A stretch of DNA of 43,421 nucleotides from Magnetococcales bacterium (GTDB lineage Bacteria > Pseudomonadota > Magnetococcia > Magnetococcales > JADGAP01): NCBI GenBank assembly GCA_015231965.1, contig JADGAP010000009.1, forward strand, positions 1 to 43,421, given 5' to 3'. The notes beneath the pieces are model-generated. The model worked only from the letters and a program-made list of their open reading frames with translations. It searched no databases and was not told the DNA's origin. Made by a program: the position numbers and the translations under genes. Below, one piece after another: positions 1-10,337 of the stretch (within the stretch, counting starts at the first letter, position 1; each line of letters starts with the position of its first letter).

Positions 1-513
1 CCCGAAGGCCCCGGTGGGAACCCCCTCGGGCAACCGTCCAATGGTGCGCTCACCACAGCACGGGCAGACCAGTTCGTGAATCCGATACTCCGTCACAAGG
101 GGGCGGATTTCGGGAATCTCCGCCACCTGATGCCGTCCTGGATGGGCGTCTTCACCTTCCAATCGTCCGCCACACCCATGGCAGACTTCCGGTTTGACCT
201 CCACCGTGCGATCCACCTGTTCGGGCGGGAGCATCTGCCGCGAGGTTCCCTTGTGCCCAGGCTGCCCGCCGCGAGGCCGTCCCGTTGAAGGCTTGCCCGG
301 TCGCTTCATGGACGGAGGATCCTGCGACGGCGGCTTGGACGAGTTGTTGGAATTCTGCCGCAGCCTCTCCTCCAGCAGGGCCACCTTCTGCATCAAAACG
401 GCAATCTGCTCCTGCAAACGGACGATCATCTCCCGCTGCGCCAGGTTTTCAGCCTTCAGGCGAGCATTCTCCAACAACAGGGCATTGACATCTATCTCCG
501 TGTTTTCTCTCAT
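1..513 (-). mobile_element. IS66-family transposase (TnpC type), N-terminal part, truncated by window edge
   Basis: Reverse-strand reading from ATG at 513: MRENTEIDVNALLLENARLKAENLAQREMIVRLQEQIAVLMQKVALLEERLRQNSNNSSKPPSQDPSMKRPGKPSTGRPRGGQPGHKG...; coiled coil + NSNNSSKPPSxD + GGQPGHKG + later CxxC zinc-binding motif typical of IS66 transposases. IS end likely at about 585 (reverse-strand GTAACCGTTCAGCC). Confidence 0.88.
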
Positions 514-585
514 GGAACTCACATTGAGCGCTCATAATCACTTTTGTCAAGGGCTGACGCAGCTTCTACTGGGCTGAACGGTTAC

Positions 586-834
586 TTTAATTTTATCGAA
601 TAATTTCCGTGCTGCTTCGACGACATCTTGAAACGCCTGCGTCCCCACCACCGGACGGGGAGGTTTGTCGGCAATGCCAAGCAGGAGATGACCGCCGCCT
701 TCGTTTGCAATGGCGATACAATATTTGGATAACGTCGTAAAGTCGAATTGAGTCTTTGCCTCCTTGAACTCAAGTCGTTGGTGTTCACTGGCGGATTGTC
801 GCCAAATGTCGATTTGTTTGGGAGTGATGCTCAT
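586..834 (-). pseudogene. AlbA_2/Schlafen-type putative DNA-binding protein, 3' part removed by IS66 insertion
   Basis: MSITPKQIDIWRQSASEHQRLEFKEAKTQFDFTTLSKYCIAIANEGGGHLLLGIADKPPRPVVGTQAFQDVVEAARKLFDKIKV: LEFKE...ANEGGGHLLLGI motif; the reading frame runs into the IS66 terminus. Confidence 0.75.
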
Positions 835-976
835 GTGGCAAACCTGAGAGGTTTTGGGAATCATGGGATGGGCCGCCCGTTGAAATATTGTGATCTTATT
901 TTAAAGTTGGAGGATGGATGCCGGGCGCGGCACACCCTCTTTCCCGTGCATCAGAGTGTTTTCATCTACCCTGTCG

Positions 977-2335
977 TCACGCGATGCGCGCCTCGGGCTG
1001 TTCCGCCGCCGCGTCCTCCCGCCACACCACCCGGCGCAAACTCCAGACGCCCTCTTCCTTGCGCCACAGATGAGGCGAACGAAACCGCTCGGCCAGATGG
1101 AGAAAATAGTCCCGATCCATCCTCGGCTGCTCGAATTGACGGCTGGCGGCGGGATACTCCCGCTCCGGCAGGCTGAGATAACGGAAAATCTCCTCGGCGA
1201 ACCGCTCGGGAAACTCCCCGTCAAATTTTTTCACCAGGGCCACCCCCTCTTCCCGGGTGATCTCCTCGTTGCGGATCTCCTGGGCGGCGTCGTAGGTGGC
1301 CCGACCGATGCCGAACTTGATCCACGTGGTGTAATAGTGAAAATCGTCGATGCGGTCGTCGATGCTGTTGTATTTACTGTAGGTGCCCGGGGTGCGCTCG
1401 GGAGAGGGCTGAAATCCCCCATTTTCCACGGCGTAATAGAACGCCCCCTGGGGATGCCACGGCAAGTAGTAGCCCAGATAGTGGACCTCGACGTTTTTCT
1501 CTTCCAACCGCTGGGGATCGGCGGGCAGATAGGGGGCCAGGGCGTACCGCTCCACGCCGAAATGACGCTCCAGGTCGGCGGCGGAGACCCCCCCCAGGTA
1601 AAGTTTCTCCCAGGCGGCGTCGGCGGCATAGTAGGCCCGATCCCGCTTGGGGGTCAGGGTGTCGGCCCGGGCGTTGCCGTATTCCGCCTCGTTCTCGCCG
1701 TAAAAAATCAGGGGAATGTCGTGGAGCAGGGCCATCTTGGGGGCGAGATTTTTCTGCCCCAGGATGAAGGGCTGGAAAGGATGAAACAAATTTTCCACCG
1801 CCAGCCGGGTGAGCAATCGGTGGGTGCGACCATCGGGGGTCATGAGTTGATTGTCGAACCCGGCGTGGATCCAGGCCTGGAAATTTTTCCAGCCCCAATC
1901 GGTGTGAATGTGGGGTGCCCACGTCACCGTCAGGGGGTGCATGCCGTATTCGTACTTGAGCTTGTGGGCGGCGTAAAAGCTGTCCTTGCCCCCGGAGCCG
2001 GGAACGAGACAATCGTAGGAGCCGTCGGTTTTGCGAAAACGGTCGCACAACGCCCGCAACTGCCGCTCCCGCTCGGCCCAGTCCACCCGTTTTTTCTGCT
2101 CGATGGTCCGGCAGGCGTCGCACACCCCCTCGGCGTCGAAATGGATGGTCTCCTTGCGGCTGGCGGCGGTGTGCTGAAACTCCACCGCCGAGTTGGGCCG
2201 CTGGTTGGAGATGACGCAACGGGCGCAAAAACGCACCTCGGCGGGCAGGCCGTACTTGGCGGCGCGACGCCCCTCCGGCGCGGCGAAGTCTGCGTCCTCC
2301 ACCGGTTCAAGTCGGGGATAGGGGGGTCGATCCAT
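977..2335 (-). CDS. N-acetyl sugar amidotransferase (WbpG/PseA-like)
   Basis: 452 aa; FCARCVISNQRPN..., CDAC, DCLVPGSGGKDSFYAAHKLKYEYGMHPLTVTWAPH PP-loop signature of LPS/nonulosonate amidotransferases. Confidence 0.88.
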   Translation of the reverse strand: MDRPPYPRLEPVEDADFAAPEGRRAAKYGLPAEVRFCARCVISNQRPNSAVEFQHTAASRKETIHFDAEGVCDACRTIEQKKRVDWAERERQLRALCDRFRKTDGSYDCLVPGSGGKDSFYAAHKLKYEYGMHPLTVTWAPHIHTDWGWKNFQAWIHAGFDNQLMTPDGRTHRLLTRLAVENLFHPFQPFILGQKNLAPKMALLHDIPLIFYGENEAEYGNARADTLTPKRDRAYYAADAAWEKLYLGGVSAADLERHFGVERYALAPYLPADPQRLEEKNVEVHYLGYYLPWHPQGAFYYAVENGGFQPSPERTPGTYSKYNSIDDRIDDFHYYTTWIKFGIGRATYDAAQEIRNEEITREEGVALVKKFDGEFPERFAEEIFRYLSLPEREYPAASRQFEQPRMDRDYFLHLAERFRSPHLWRKEEGVWSLRRVVWREDAAAEQPEARIA

Positions 2336-3029
2336 GGAGGCGCTCCCGCATCAGCCATTCGGCCAACTGAAAATCCAGGGGGGTGTCGATATCCAACGAC
2401 CGCTCGGGGGGCATGACGCACCCCCGGGTTTGCGGCCCGAAAAAGGAGCGGCTCTGGGAGAGCCACCCCGCCCGGGCGACATAGACCGCGCCGTTGGGAA
2501 CATAGGCCTTGGGCAACTGCTGGCGTTGCAACTCGCTTTTGTCCTCCCCCAGCAGCGGGGCCAGCAACCCGTTGTCGCCGAGGGCGTACATCCACGCCGG
2601 GCTTTTGCCCGTCGCCGCCACGGAAACCGCCGCCTTGACCTCCTCCTCGCCGCAGGCCTCCAGGCAGGCCAGGATGTCCTCCGGCAGGCGCAGGGGCGAG
2701 GTGGGTTGCAGCAGCACCGCCAGTTGCACGCAGCCTTGCACCATCCGCAGGGCGTGGAGCAGCGCCTCGGTGGCGGAAACGTCGTCTTCCGCCCACTTGG
2801 CGGGGCGGAGGAAGGGGACGTCGGCACCGTATTGCCGGGCAACCTCGGCGATCTCCGCATCCTCGGTGGAGACGATCACTTGATCCAACCCCGGCGTGGC
2901 CAGGGCGGTCTCGATGGTCCAGGCCAAGAGCGGCTTGCCACAAAACGGCTTGAGATTTTTCCTCGGGATCCCCTTGGAACCGCCCCGGGCCGGGATCACC
3001 GCCAAATATTTGCCCTTTTTCACGATCAT
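2307..3029 (-). CDS. CMP-nonulosonate/acylneuraminate cytidylyltransferase
   Basis: MIVKKGKYLAVIPARGGSKGIPRKNLKPFCGKPLLAWTIETAL...VIVSTEDAEIAEVARQYGADVPFLRP: NeuA/LegF/PseF signature. Confidence 0.92.
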   Translation of the reverse strand: MIVKKGKYLAVIPARGGSKGIPRKNLKPFCGKPLLAWTIETALATPGLDQVIVSTEDAEIAEVARQYGADVPFLRPAKWAEDDVSATEALLHALRMVQGCVQLAVLLQPTSPLRLPEDILACLEACGEEEVKAAVSVAATGKSPAWMYALGDNGLLAPLLGEDKSELQRQQLPKAYVPNGAVYVARAGWLSQSRSFFGPQTRGCVMPPERSLDIDTPLDFQLAEWLMRERLHGSTPLSPT

Positions 3030-4075
3030 GCGAACTCCTCCGCGTAGTCCTGACAGGCCTGCTGAAAATCCCCCATCCGGCCAATGTCCAGCCAGTATTC
3101 CAGAAAGGGGAAGGCCGCCGCGGTCAAACCTCTTTCCAACGTCATGCGGAACAGGTCCGGCATGTCCAGGGGGCTCCCCGGAGGAATCAGCGACAGCACG
3201 ACGGGGTCCAGCAGATAAATTCCGGCGTTGACGAAATACTCCTCCACCGGCTTTTCCACAATGTTCAGCAGTCGAGGACCGTCCAGATCCACCACGCCGT
3301 AGGGAATGGCCTGCTCCACCTTGCGCACGCACATCGTCGCCTTGGACTGATGCTCGTGGTGGAACGACAGCACCTGGCCGAAATCGATTTTGGTCAGCAA
3401 ATCACCATTCATCACAAAAAACGGGAGGCGGGGTTTTTCCGGCAGCAACGCCAGGGAACCGGCGGTTCCCAGCCGATCCGGCTCCTCCACATACTGAATG
3501 GAGACGCCCCACTTTTCGCCGTTGCCGAAATGGCGATGAATCATCTGTTTTCGGTAGTTCACCGAAAAATAAAAATGGCGAAAGCCCGCCTCGACGAAGC
3601 TTTCGAGAATAATTTCCAGGATCGGCTTGGAGCCGATTTTGAGCAGGGGCTTGGGGCATTCCTGGGTCAGGGGGGCCAGTCGGGAGCCCAAGCCGCCCGC
3701 CATCAGCACCACCGGATTGTCCCGGGGGCCGGGTCGGGCCAACTCCTGGTAGGTGATCAGATTGACCACCCGCCCCTGGGCGTCGACGATGGGGATGTGG
3801 ATCAGGTCCGATCCCCGCATCAGGGCCAGGATCCACTCCTTGGAGTCGGACTCCCGGGCCACCACCGGCTTGGTGGACATCACCTGGGCGACCGGGGCGT
3901 CCAGCCCCAGGCGGCGCAACAGCCCTCGTCGCACGTCGCCGTCGGTGACCATGCCCAGCAATTTCATCGCCGGATCCACCACCAGACCCAGCCGCAACAC
4001 CCCCTTGTCGATGATCTCCAGGGCCTGGAGAATCGTGGTTTCCGGGGTGAGCAGGACATGGCGCCAATCGTTCAT
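3026..4075 (-). CDS. CBS-domain nucleotidyltransferase (PtmE/LegX-like sugar-1-P guanylyltransferase)
   Basis: MNDWRHVLLTPETTILQALEIIDKG... CBS pair followed by VVLMAGGLGSRLAPLTQECPKPLLKIGSKPILE nucleotidyltransferase; ATGA overlap with downstream cytidylyltransferase. Confidence 0.88.
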   Translation of the reverse strand: MNDWRHVLLTPETTILQALEIIDKGVLRLGLVVDPAMKLLGMVTDGDVRRGLLRRLGLDAPVAQVMSTKPVVARESDSKEWILALMRGSDLIHIPIVDAQGRVVNLITYQELARPGPRDNPVVLMAGGLGSRLAPLTQECPKPLLKIGSKPILEIILESFVEAGFRHFYFSVNYRKQMIHRHFGNGEKWGVSIQYVEEPDRLGTAGSLALLPEKPRLPFFVMNGDLLTKIDFGQVLSFHHEHQSKATMCVRKVEQAIPYGVVDLDGPRLLNIVEKPVEEYFVNAGIYLLDPVVLSLIPPGSPLDMPDLFRMTLERGLTAAAFPFLEYWLDIGRMGDFQQACQDYAEEFA

Positions 4076-4189
4076 CAAGACCACCCGACAAAAGAGGGGC
4101 GAGAGGGAGGTCGGGAGGACGCGGGAGGGGACGAGGCGTCGTTCCCCGCGCCAGGAACCCCGATCCACGCCGCGTCGGCCATGGAACGG

Positions 4190-4780
4190 TCAGATTTCTC
4201 GCAGGGTGTTGGCTCCCCCATCAGCCAAAATCGCCTCCACCCGGGCCCGCCACAGGGCGGCGAAGCGGGCCGCGTCGTCGGGATCGCCGGCCATGGCCCC
4301 GGGCATCGCCTGACCCATGGCGGGATCGGGGGGAATGGCCGCCGCGGAATAGAGCAACGTCACCCGACCGCCCCCATCCACCCGCTCCAGGGTAACGCTC
4401 CCCTGGGGCTCCCGGTTCTCGAAACGCATCAACCCCCGCCGGACGTGGAGTCCCCCCAGGCCGCCGAACCCGTTTTCCGCCGCCGCCCCGGTGATCAGGG
4501 TGAGAATTTGGCTGATGGGGCCGTTGACCCCGGCTTGGACCGGTCCGGGGGCCGTCACCCGCACCGCCCCCCGCTGGGGAAGGAGCCCCGCCGTCGCGGG
4601 ATAAAGCCGCTCCATGCCGCGAATCGCCAACAAAAAGGCCCCCGCCACCGTGGGACAAGCGTGGCCCGCCACCTTGACCGCATCGTCGAAGGTGTAGGTC
4701 AAGATTCCCTCCCCCGCCCCCAGCAGGCGGGCCAGGGGATCTTGCACGGTGAGGGCGGGTTGGGGGGCGAACAACGTCAT
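4190..4780 (-). CDS. FmdE-like domain protein (formylmethanofuran dehydrogenase subunit E family)
   Basis: MTLFAPQPALTVQDPLARLLGAGEGILTYTFDDAVKVAGHACPTVAGAFLLAIRGMERLYP: DAVKxxGHxCP motif. Confidence 0.6.
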   Translation of the reverse strand: MTLFAPQPALTVQDPLARLLGAGEGILTYTFDDAVKVAGHACPTVAGAFLLAIRGMERLYPATAGLLPQRGAVRVTAPGPVQAGVNGPISQILTLITGAAAENGFGGLGGLHVRRGLMRFENREPQGSVTLERVDGGGRVTLLYSAAAIPPDPAMGQAMPGAMAGDPDDAARFAALWRARVEAILADGGANTLREI

Positions 4781-5069
4781 GGATCCACTCTCCAGGGGGG
4801 GATGGGCGAGGAACACTCCCCGCAAAATCAAGGCTGCCGCGCTTCCTCTCCCGATCACGCCTGAAAGGGAGCGCATCCCGAAATCACGCGGGGAGGGTCG
4901 GTTGGCGCAATTCGGCTTCAGCCTTGCATATTACGTCAAAGCGACGCCACGCACAGGTGATTTTGTCGCCGCGCCGCCAAAACGTCGGCGCGGCGCGGGG
5001 AGATCGTCTCCTCGGAGGGCGTTCCATCGAGGGATCAACGGACCCAACGGATTGCGTTCAGAGGAAACC

Positions 5070-5903
5070 ATGGCCAAGTCGATACTGCTGGTGGACCCCT
5101 TTCGCGGGACGCGGGCCCTGGTGCGGAGCTATTTGCAATCGGAGTTGGGGGAGGTCATCCTGGTCGAAGCCGACTCGCTGGATCGGGCCGCCGCCCTGAG
5201 CGCGGGACGATCCTTTGATCTGGCCATATGGAGCGACCGTCTGCCCGGCATCGATCGCCTGCTCTCCGACGAGGGCGGCGGAGCGGAGTTGTTGCGTCTG
5301 CGTCGGAGCTGCCCCTTTCTCGTGCTGTTTCATACGCCGCAACGCCCGGAGCGCATCGCCCGCTTCGCCCTGGGGGGGCTGACCCATGGCCTGCCGTCCC
5401 CCTTCACCCCGGAAGAGTTGGCCGCCCGGGTGGAAGCCCTCACCCCGTCCCGACCCATGCGCGCCACCCCCCGCCTTTCCGCCCCCGACAGCCGGGTTTC
5501 GTTGCGGCTGGGCGATCTTCTCCTGGAAGGGGAGTTGATCAACGTCAGCCTGGGCGGTTTTCTCTGTGAACTGGTGTGGGATGTTGGGGACGAATCCCGG
5601 GAAAGCTCCTGCCGACGGTGGGATGCCATTCTCTCTCCCGCCAGGCTGGAAGCGGTGGCGGCGGGCTTGCATTTTCCCCCGGAGCTGGGAGGCGTCTCCT
5701 TGGAGGGGTTGTCCTGCCAATGGGTGGCGTTGCGGGTGATGAGCCGTCTGCCCGATGGACGCCTGGAGCGGTTGCGTTTGCGCTGGCAGTGGATCGATCC
5801 CCCCCTCCCCCGGTTGCAAGAGGTGGAGGCGATCATCGACCGCTGGCGCGCCGCCACCCTGGCGGCCTGGGAAAACGACGGAGCCGCCGCCGCCCCGGCC
5901 TGA
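5070..5903 (+). CDS. Response-regulator receiver-like domain + PilZ-like domain protein
   Basis: MAKSILLVDPFRGTRALVRSYLQSELGEVILVEADS...FDLAIWSDRLPGID; C-terminal SLRLGDLLLEGELINVSLGGFLCEL (PilZ-like NxSxGG). Confidence 0.7.
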   Translation: MAKSILLVDPFRGTRALVRSYLQSELGEVILVEADSLDRAAALSAGRSFDLAIWSDRLPGIDRLLSDEGGGAELLRLRRSCPFLVLFHTPQRPERIARFALGGLTHGLPSPFTPEELAARVEALTPSRPMRATPRLSAPDSRVSLRLGDLLLEGELINVSLGGFLCELVWDVGDESRESSCRRWDAILSPARLEAVAAGLHFPPELGGVSLEGLSCQWVALRVMSRLPDGRLERLRLRWQWIDPPLPRLQEVEAIIDRWRAATLAAWENDGAAAAPA

Positions 5904-5961
5904 GGACGCCGCGCCCCACGGCGGAGGATGGGGCGGTTCATGGGATGCGGCGCGCCGTTGA

Positions 5962-6657
5962 TCACCACTCGACGATGCGTCCCAGGGGAATCGCCTCTCC
6001 CGGACCGCCGCGATGGGCCATTTGCGCCAGGAACAACTCCGCCGTCGCCACGGCGTCGGAGAGGGCGTTGTGCGCCCGGTAGCGGGGCAGGCCGTGACGC
6101 TCCCGCAAGGCGGCTAGGCGCAACTCCCCCTCCTTGGGAGGGTGATTTTTTTTCGTCAGGGCGTGCAAGGCCAGGCTCATGGTATCCACCATGGGCAAGG
6201 GAGGGGCCACCCGGTAGAGTTGAAGAGACGCCTGATGGATGAAGGCCCGCTCCAGGGGGGCGAAATGGGCCAGGATCACCCGTCCGGCCATGGCCTGGAG
6301 CAGACGCCCCAGGGCTTCCGCCAGGGGCAGCCCTTCCAGGGCCATCTGGTCGTCGGTCAGGCGGTGGATCACCGCCGTTTCCGGCGGAATGGGGCGGGTG
6401 GGCCTGACCAGCAGATGGACCGCCTCCCCCAGCCGCACCCGCGCCTCCCGGATCGGGACGAAGCCGATGCTCAACACCTCGTGGCGGGCGGCGTCGAAAC
6501 CGGTGGTCTCGAAATCCAGGGCGAGATACTCCACCGCGTCCCAGGGGAGGTCGTCCCGGGGAAACGGGGTGGACAAAAAATGGCGCAACGGCCCCTCCGG
6601 GGCTTGTCGGAGTTGGTAGCGTCGCCGCCAATCCGCCATTCGGGCGCGCATCCCCAT
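5962..6657 (-). CDS. 3'-5' exonuclease (DnaQ/RNase T-like)
   Basis: EYLALDFETTGFDAARHEVLSIGFVPI...VIHRLTDDQM...ILAHFAPLERAFI...YRAHNALSDAVATAELFL: DEDDh Exo I/II/III motifs. Confidence 0.9.
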   Translation of the reverse strand: MGMRARMADWRRRYQLRQAPEGPLRHFLSTPFPRDDLPWDAVEYLALDFETTGFDAARHEVLSIGFVPIREARVRLGEAVHLLVRPTRPIPPETAVIHRLTDDQMALEGLPLAEALGRLLQAMAGRVILAHFAPLERAFIHQASLQLYRVAPPLPMVDTMSLALHALTKKNHPPKEGELRLAALRERHGLPRYRAHNALSDAVATAELFLAQMAHRGGPGEAIPLGRIVEW

Positions 6658-6670
6658 CCTCCCGCCTCCT

Positions 6671-8542
6671 TCAGGTCAAGAGCGCAATTTGATGGTGATG
6701 GGCCAGCGACCGCTGCATGACCCGCACCACGCGAAAGGCGTCCTTCAAATGTTGCCGCTCGAAGTCGGAAAGCTCCTCCGGCGACAAATGGTTGTTGGGA
6801 ATCTTCCCTTCCCGGGCTCTTCGCGCCTGATGGCGAAAACGGGTGGCCCCGATAAATTCCATGGCTTCGCTCAAATCCCGGGCGGCGGCGGGGGTGACGC
6901 TCCCCTTGACGCTGGCAAGGGAGAGACGCTCCCAGGTGTTCACCGCCGTCACCTCGGTTTCCAGAGCGTAGACCCGCGCCATGTCCACGATGGGAATCAC
7001 CCCGTTGAGTTTCAAATCCAAGGTTGCGGCGTGTTCGCCGGTGCGCTCCAGCACCAGGTTGCGAAAAAAGCCCAACGGCGGTTGGCGACTCAGCGCATTG
7101 TCCGCCATGTGGGCCAGGAATACTTTGTTGTCCCTGGCTTTTTTTAAGACGGAGCGGTGCAGGTCATCGAACAGCGCGGCGTCGCCATGCACCCGCCGAA
7201 GGTCGAAAAAGACGCTGGAGAGCATCAACGCCTGCTGGGTGGGATCGTCGATCCATTGGGCAAAGAGGTCTCGCCAAATCCGGGCCGGTTGGCGCCATTG
7301 GGCGTTGCTCGCCATCATCTCCCCGGGGCAATAGTCATAACCGCAGGCGTCCAGCCCGTCGCAGACGAACTGGCTGAATTCGGCGAAATAGCGTCCATGG
7401 GCGGCGGGGGTGTAGGCGTCGTCCAGAATCAGACCGTTGTCCTGGTCCCCCTTGGCCCCTTGTTCCTGTCGTCCTTGGGATCCCCCCGCCATCCAGGCGT
7501 AGGCCACGGGGGGGCGGCCCAGGCGCTCCTCGGCCATGCGAATCAATCGCAGGGTGATGGCGTCGGTGAGGTGGGTCAGGGTGCGCCCCAAGGCTTGCGC
7601 GGTGACATTGGCCGACGTCATGCTGACCAGGAGCCGATGCGACGCCTGGGCCGCCTCGCGTAGTTCCGCCAGATCCGTCAGGCGGTGGATACGACCCACC
7701 AAATAGACCGGAGAACTTCCCAGTTGCTTGAATGACACATCCGCGCTGGTCAAAATGCCCGTCATCCGGCCGTTCCGGCGCACCGCAAGATGATTTATAT
7801 TTTGTTCCTCCATCAACAGCATGGCGTCGATGGCGGGACTCTCCTCATCGATGGAGAGCGGGTGCGGGGTCATGATGGTGGAGACCGGAAGCTCTCCCGG
7901 CAGCCCGGTGGCGACGGCGCGGAGGGTGATATCGCGATCCGTCACGATCCCTTGCGGAATCTTCCCATCGCTGAGCAGTAGGGCCGAGCATTGATGGAGC
8001 ATCAAGAGTTCCGCCGCCTGACGGATCGTGATCGAGGTGGGCGCGGTCACCCCCGGGCTGGGGGCGAGGTCGCTGACCCGGGCGGAGCCGAGGTCGAACA
8101 GGGAGAGGGAGTCCCGGGGGGGGGTGCGCAGGGCGCTGCGCAATCGGTCGGCCCCCAGGGGGACGAAAAATTCGGCGAAGGCGTAATCTTCCTGGCAAAG
8201 ACGCTGAAACTCCGTCACGGGCAGGCGATAGATCAACGCATCCTCGATGGCGGTTACCCGGTTGCGCACCTTGCCGCCCCGGATCAAGGCCTGCGCCCCG
8301 AACAACTCGCCCTCGCCCAGGCGGCGCAGCAGTTCGCCATCGGGGCCATGGACCTCCACCGCGCCGCCGCGAATGAGATGCAAGGCGTCGGTGCGCCCGC
8401 CGGAGGTCAAGATTTCCGTCCCCCGGCGGGCGTACTGAATCTCCATGCGCACGGGCAGATCCCGCCGCAATTCAGGGGAGAGCAGGCTGAACGGCGGGTA
8501 GAGGGCGAGGAAGTCCAATACTTCCAGCAGTTCGATCTCCAT
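6671..8542 (-). CDS. DUF294 nucleotidyltransferase with cNMP-binding and CBS domains
   Basis: MEIELLEVLDFLALYPPFSLLSPEL...(cNMP), tandem CBS, YAWMAGGSQGRQEQGAKGDQDNGLIL nucleotidyltransferase; conserved partner of ActP-type symporters. Confidence 0.9.
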   Translation of the reverse strand: MEIELLEVLDFLALYPPFSLLSPELRRDLPVRMEIQYARRGTEILTSGGRTDALHLIRGGAVEVHGPDGELLRRLGEGELFGAQALIRGGKVRNRVTAIEDALIYRLPVTEFQRLCQEDYAFAEFFVPLGADRLRSALRTPPRDSLSLFDLGSARVSDLAPSPGVTAPTSITIRQAAELLMLHQCSALLLSDGKIPQGIVTDRDITLRAVATGLPGELPVSTIMTPHPLSIDEESPAIDAMLLMEEQNINHLAVRRNGRMTGILTSADVSFKQLGSSPVYLVGRIHRLTDLAELREAAQASHRLLVSMTSANVTAQALGRTLTHLTDAITLRLIRMAEERLGRPPVAYAWMAGGSQGRQEQGAKGDQDNGLILDDAYTPAAHGRYFAEFSQFVCDGLDACGYDYCPGEMMASNAQWRQPARIWRDLFAQWIDDPTQQALMLSSVFFDLRRVHGDAALFDDLHRSVLKKARDNKVFLAHMADNALSRQPPLGFFRNLVLERTGEHAATLDLKLNGVIPIVDMARVYALETEVTAVNTWERLSLASVKGSVTPAAARDLSEAMEFIGATRFRHQARRAREGKIPNNHLSPEELSDFERQHLKDAFRVVRVMQRSLAHHHQIALLT

Positions 8543-8562
8543 CGTGAATCGCCCCTCCGGGA

Positions 8563-8595
8563 GAAAAAAACGGCCCCGCTTGCACAGCGGGGCCG
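8563..8595 (-). terminator. Rho-independent terminator after actP-like gene
   Basis: Reverse strand CGGCCCCGCT-gtgca-AGCGGGGCCG followed by TTTTTTT. Confidence 0.75.
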
Positions 8596-8627
8596 GATGA
8601 ACCACAACACCGCCAGGGCGTGGCGGA

Positions 8628-10337
8628 CTAGTGCTTGGAAGCCCCCACCGCGCCGATGCCGGTTTCGCAACGGATGCTTTGGGCCTCGAAGGCCCGCTTT
8701 TCCCGCTTGGCCCGCTCGGAGCCGTCGGTGATGGAGAAGAACCAGGTGCCGACGAAGGCCATGGTCATGGAGAAGATGGCAGGATCCTTGTAGGGGAACA
8801 AGGGGGCGGCGTGGCCAAACACGTCCACCCACACCGTCTTGGAGAGCACCACCATGATGATCGTGCTGAACAATCCCATCAACCCGCCGATGACCGCGCC
8901 GCGGGTGGTCAGACCTTTCCAGTAGATGGAGAGGATGAGGATGGGGAAGTTGGCGCTGGCGGCGATGGCGAAGGCCAACCCCACCATGAAGGCGACGTTC
9001 TGCTTTTCAAAGGCGATGCCCAGCCAGATGGCGATAACGCCGATGACCAGGGCGGCACCTTTGGAGATGCGCATCTCCACCCGTTCATCCACTTTGCCCT
9101 TCATGATGGCGTTGGCGTAGATGTCGTGGGAGACGGCAGTGGCACCCGCCAGGGTGAGACCCGAAACCACCGCCAGGATGGTGGCGAAGGCGACGGCGGA
9201 GATGAAGCCGAGGAAGAGGTCGCCGCCGGTGGCGTGGGCCAGGTGGATGGCGGCCATGTTGTTGCCGCCCCGCAGGGTGCCCTTGACCAGATCCAGGTAC
9301 TGATTGTCCGGGGCCACCAGCACCACCGCGCCGAAGCCGATGATGAAGGTGAGGATGTAGAAATAACCGATGAAGCCGGTGGCGTAGAAGACCGACTTGC
9401 GGGCCTCCTTGGCATTGCTCACGGTGAAGAAGCGCATCAGGATGTGGGGCAGGCCGGCGGTGCCGAACATGAGGGCCAGACCCAGGGAGATGGAGGAGAT
9501 GGGGTCGTTGACCAAGCCGCCGGGGGCCAGCACGTTTCGTCCGTCGGCCACCGCTTTCTTGTGATCGGCCAGGGCGCTGCTCTTGACGCCCTCAAGGGCC
9601 ATGGTGAAGAACTTTTCCAGGTCGAAATTGGCGGCGGCCAAGGCCGCGATGGCGATGAAGGTGGCCCCGGAGAGGAGCAACACCGCCTTGATGATCTGCA
9701 CCCAGGTGGTGGCCAACATGCCGCCGAAGGCGACGTAGAGGATCATCAGGGCACCCACCATGACGACGGCCAGGCTGTAGTCCAGGCCGAAGAGGGTGCG
9801 GATGAGCTGACCGGCACCCACCATCTGGGCGATGAGGTAGAGGATGACGGTACACAACGTGCCCAGGGCTGCGAAAGAGCGGACCGGCATGCGCTCCAAA
9901 CGGAAGGAGGCGATGTCGGAGAAGGTGTAGCGCCCCAGGTTGCGCAGTTGCTCGGCCATCAGAAAGAGAATGACGGGCCACCCCACGAGAAAGCCGATGG
10001 AGTAGATGAGTCCGTCATAGCCCTTGGCGAAGACCATGCTGGAGATACCCAGGAAGGAGGCGGCGGACATGTAGTCGCCCGCAATGGCCAAGCCGTTTTG
10101 CATGCCGGTGATGCCGCCGCCGGCGGCGTAGAAATCCTTGGCCGACTTGGTGCGGCTGGCCGCCCAGTAGGTGATGCCCAGGGTAACGGCCACGAAAATG
10201 AAGAACATGACGATGGCGGTCATGTTCATCGGCTGCTTTTCCGCCGCCTTGGGAATGTCGGCGGCCCAAACGGAGAGCGGTGCCAGCAACGAGAAGGCCC
10301 CCAGGAGGCCCGTGGTGAGGGAGGCGCTTTTCATCAC
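8628..10337 (-). CDS. actP: Cation/acetate symporter ActP (SSS family)
   Basis: 569 aa; [50 protein letters not shown] family/ActP signature. Confidence 0.93.
   Translation of the reverse strand: MMKSASLTTGLLGAFSLLAPLSVWAADIPKAAEKQPMNMTAIVMFFIFVAVTLGITYWAASRTKSAKDFYAAGGGITGMQNGLAIAGDYMSAASFLGISSMVFAKGYDGLIYSIGFLVGWPVILFLMAEQLRNLGRYTFSDIASFRLERMPVRSFAALGTLCTVILYLIAQMVGAGQLIRTLFGLDYSLAVVMVGALMILYVAFGGMLATTWVQIIKAVLLLSGATFIAIAALAAANFDLEKFFTMALEGVKSSALADHKKAVADGRNVLAPGGLVNDPISSISLGLALMFGTAGLPHILMRFFTVSNAKEARKSVFYATGFIGYFYILTFIIGFGAVVLVAPDNQYLDLVKGTLRGGNNMAAIHLAHATGGDLFLGFISAVAFATILAVVSGLTLAGATAVSHDIYANAIMKGKVDERVEMRISKGAALVIGVIAIWLGIAFEKQNVAFMVGLAFAIAASANFPILILSIYWKGLTTRGAVIGGLMGLFSTIIMVVLSKTVWVDVFGHAAPLFPYKDPAIFSMTMAFVGTWFFSITDGSERAKREKRAFEAQSIRCETGIGAVGASKH

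Noticed and set aside
914-2416. 500-aa + strand ORF
   Set aside because: Antisense shadow of the amidotransferase gene; low-complexity GC-rich composition, no domain motif.
3350-4864. 504-aa + strand ORF
   Set aside because: Antisense to the CBS-nucleotidyltransferase and FmdE-like genes; no recognisable motif.
4966-4998. GC-rich hairpin (GCCGCGCCG...CGGCGCGGC) upstream of the receiver/PilZ gene
   Set aside because: Could be a terminator-like or chance GC hairpin; no T-tract and no second copy, so not reported as a feature.
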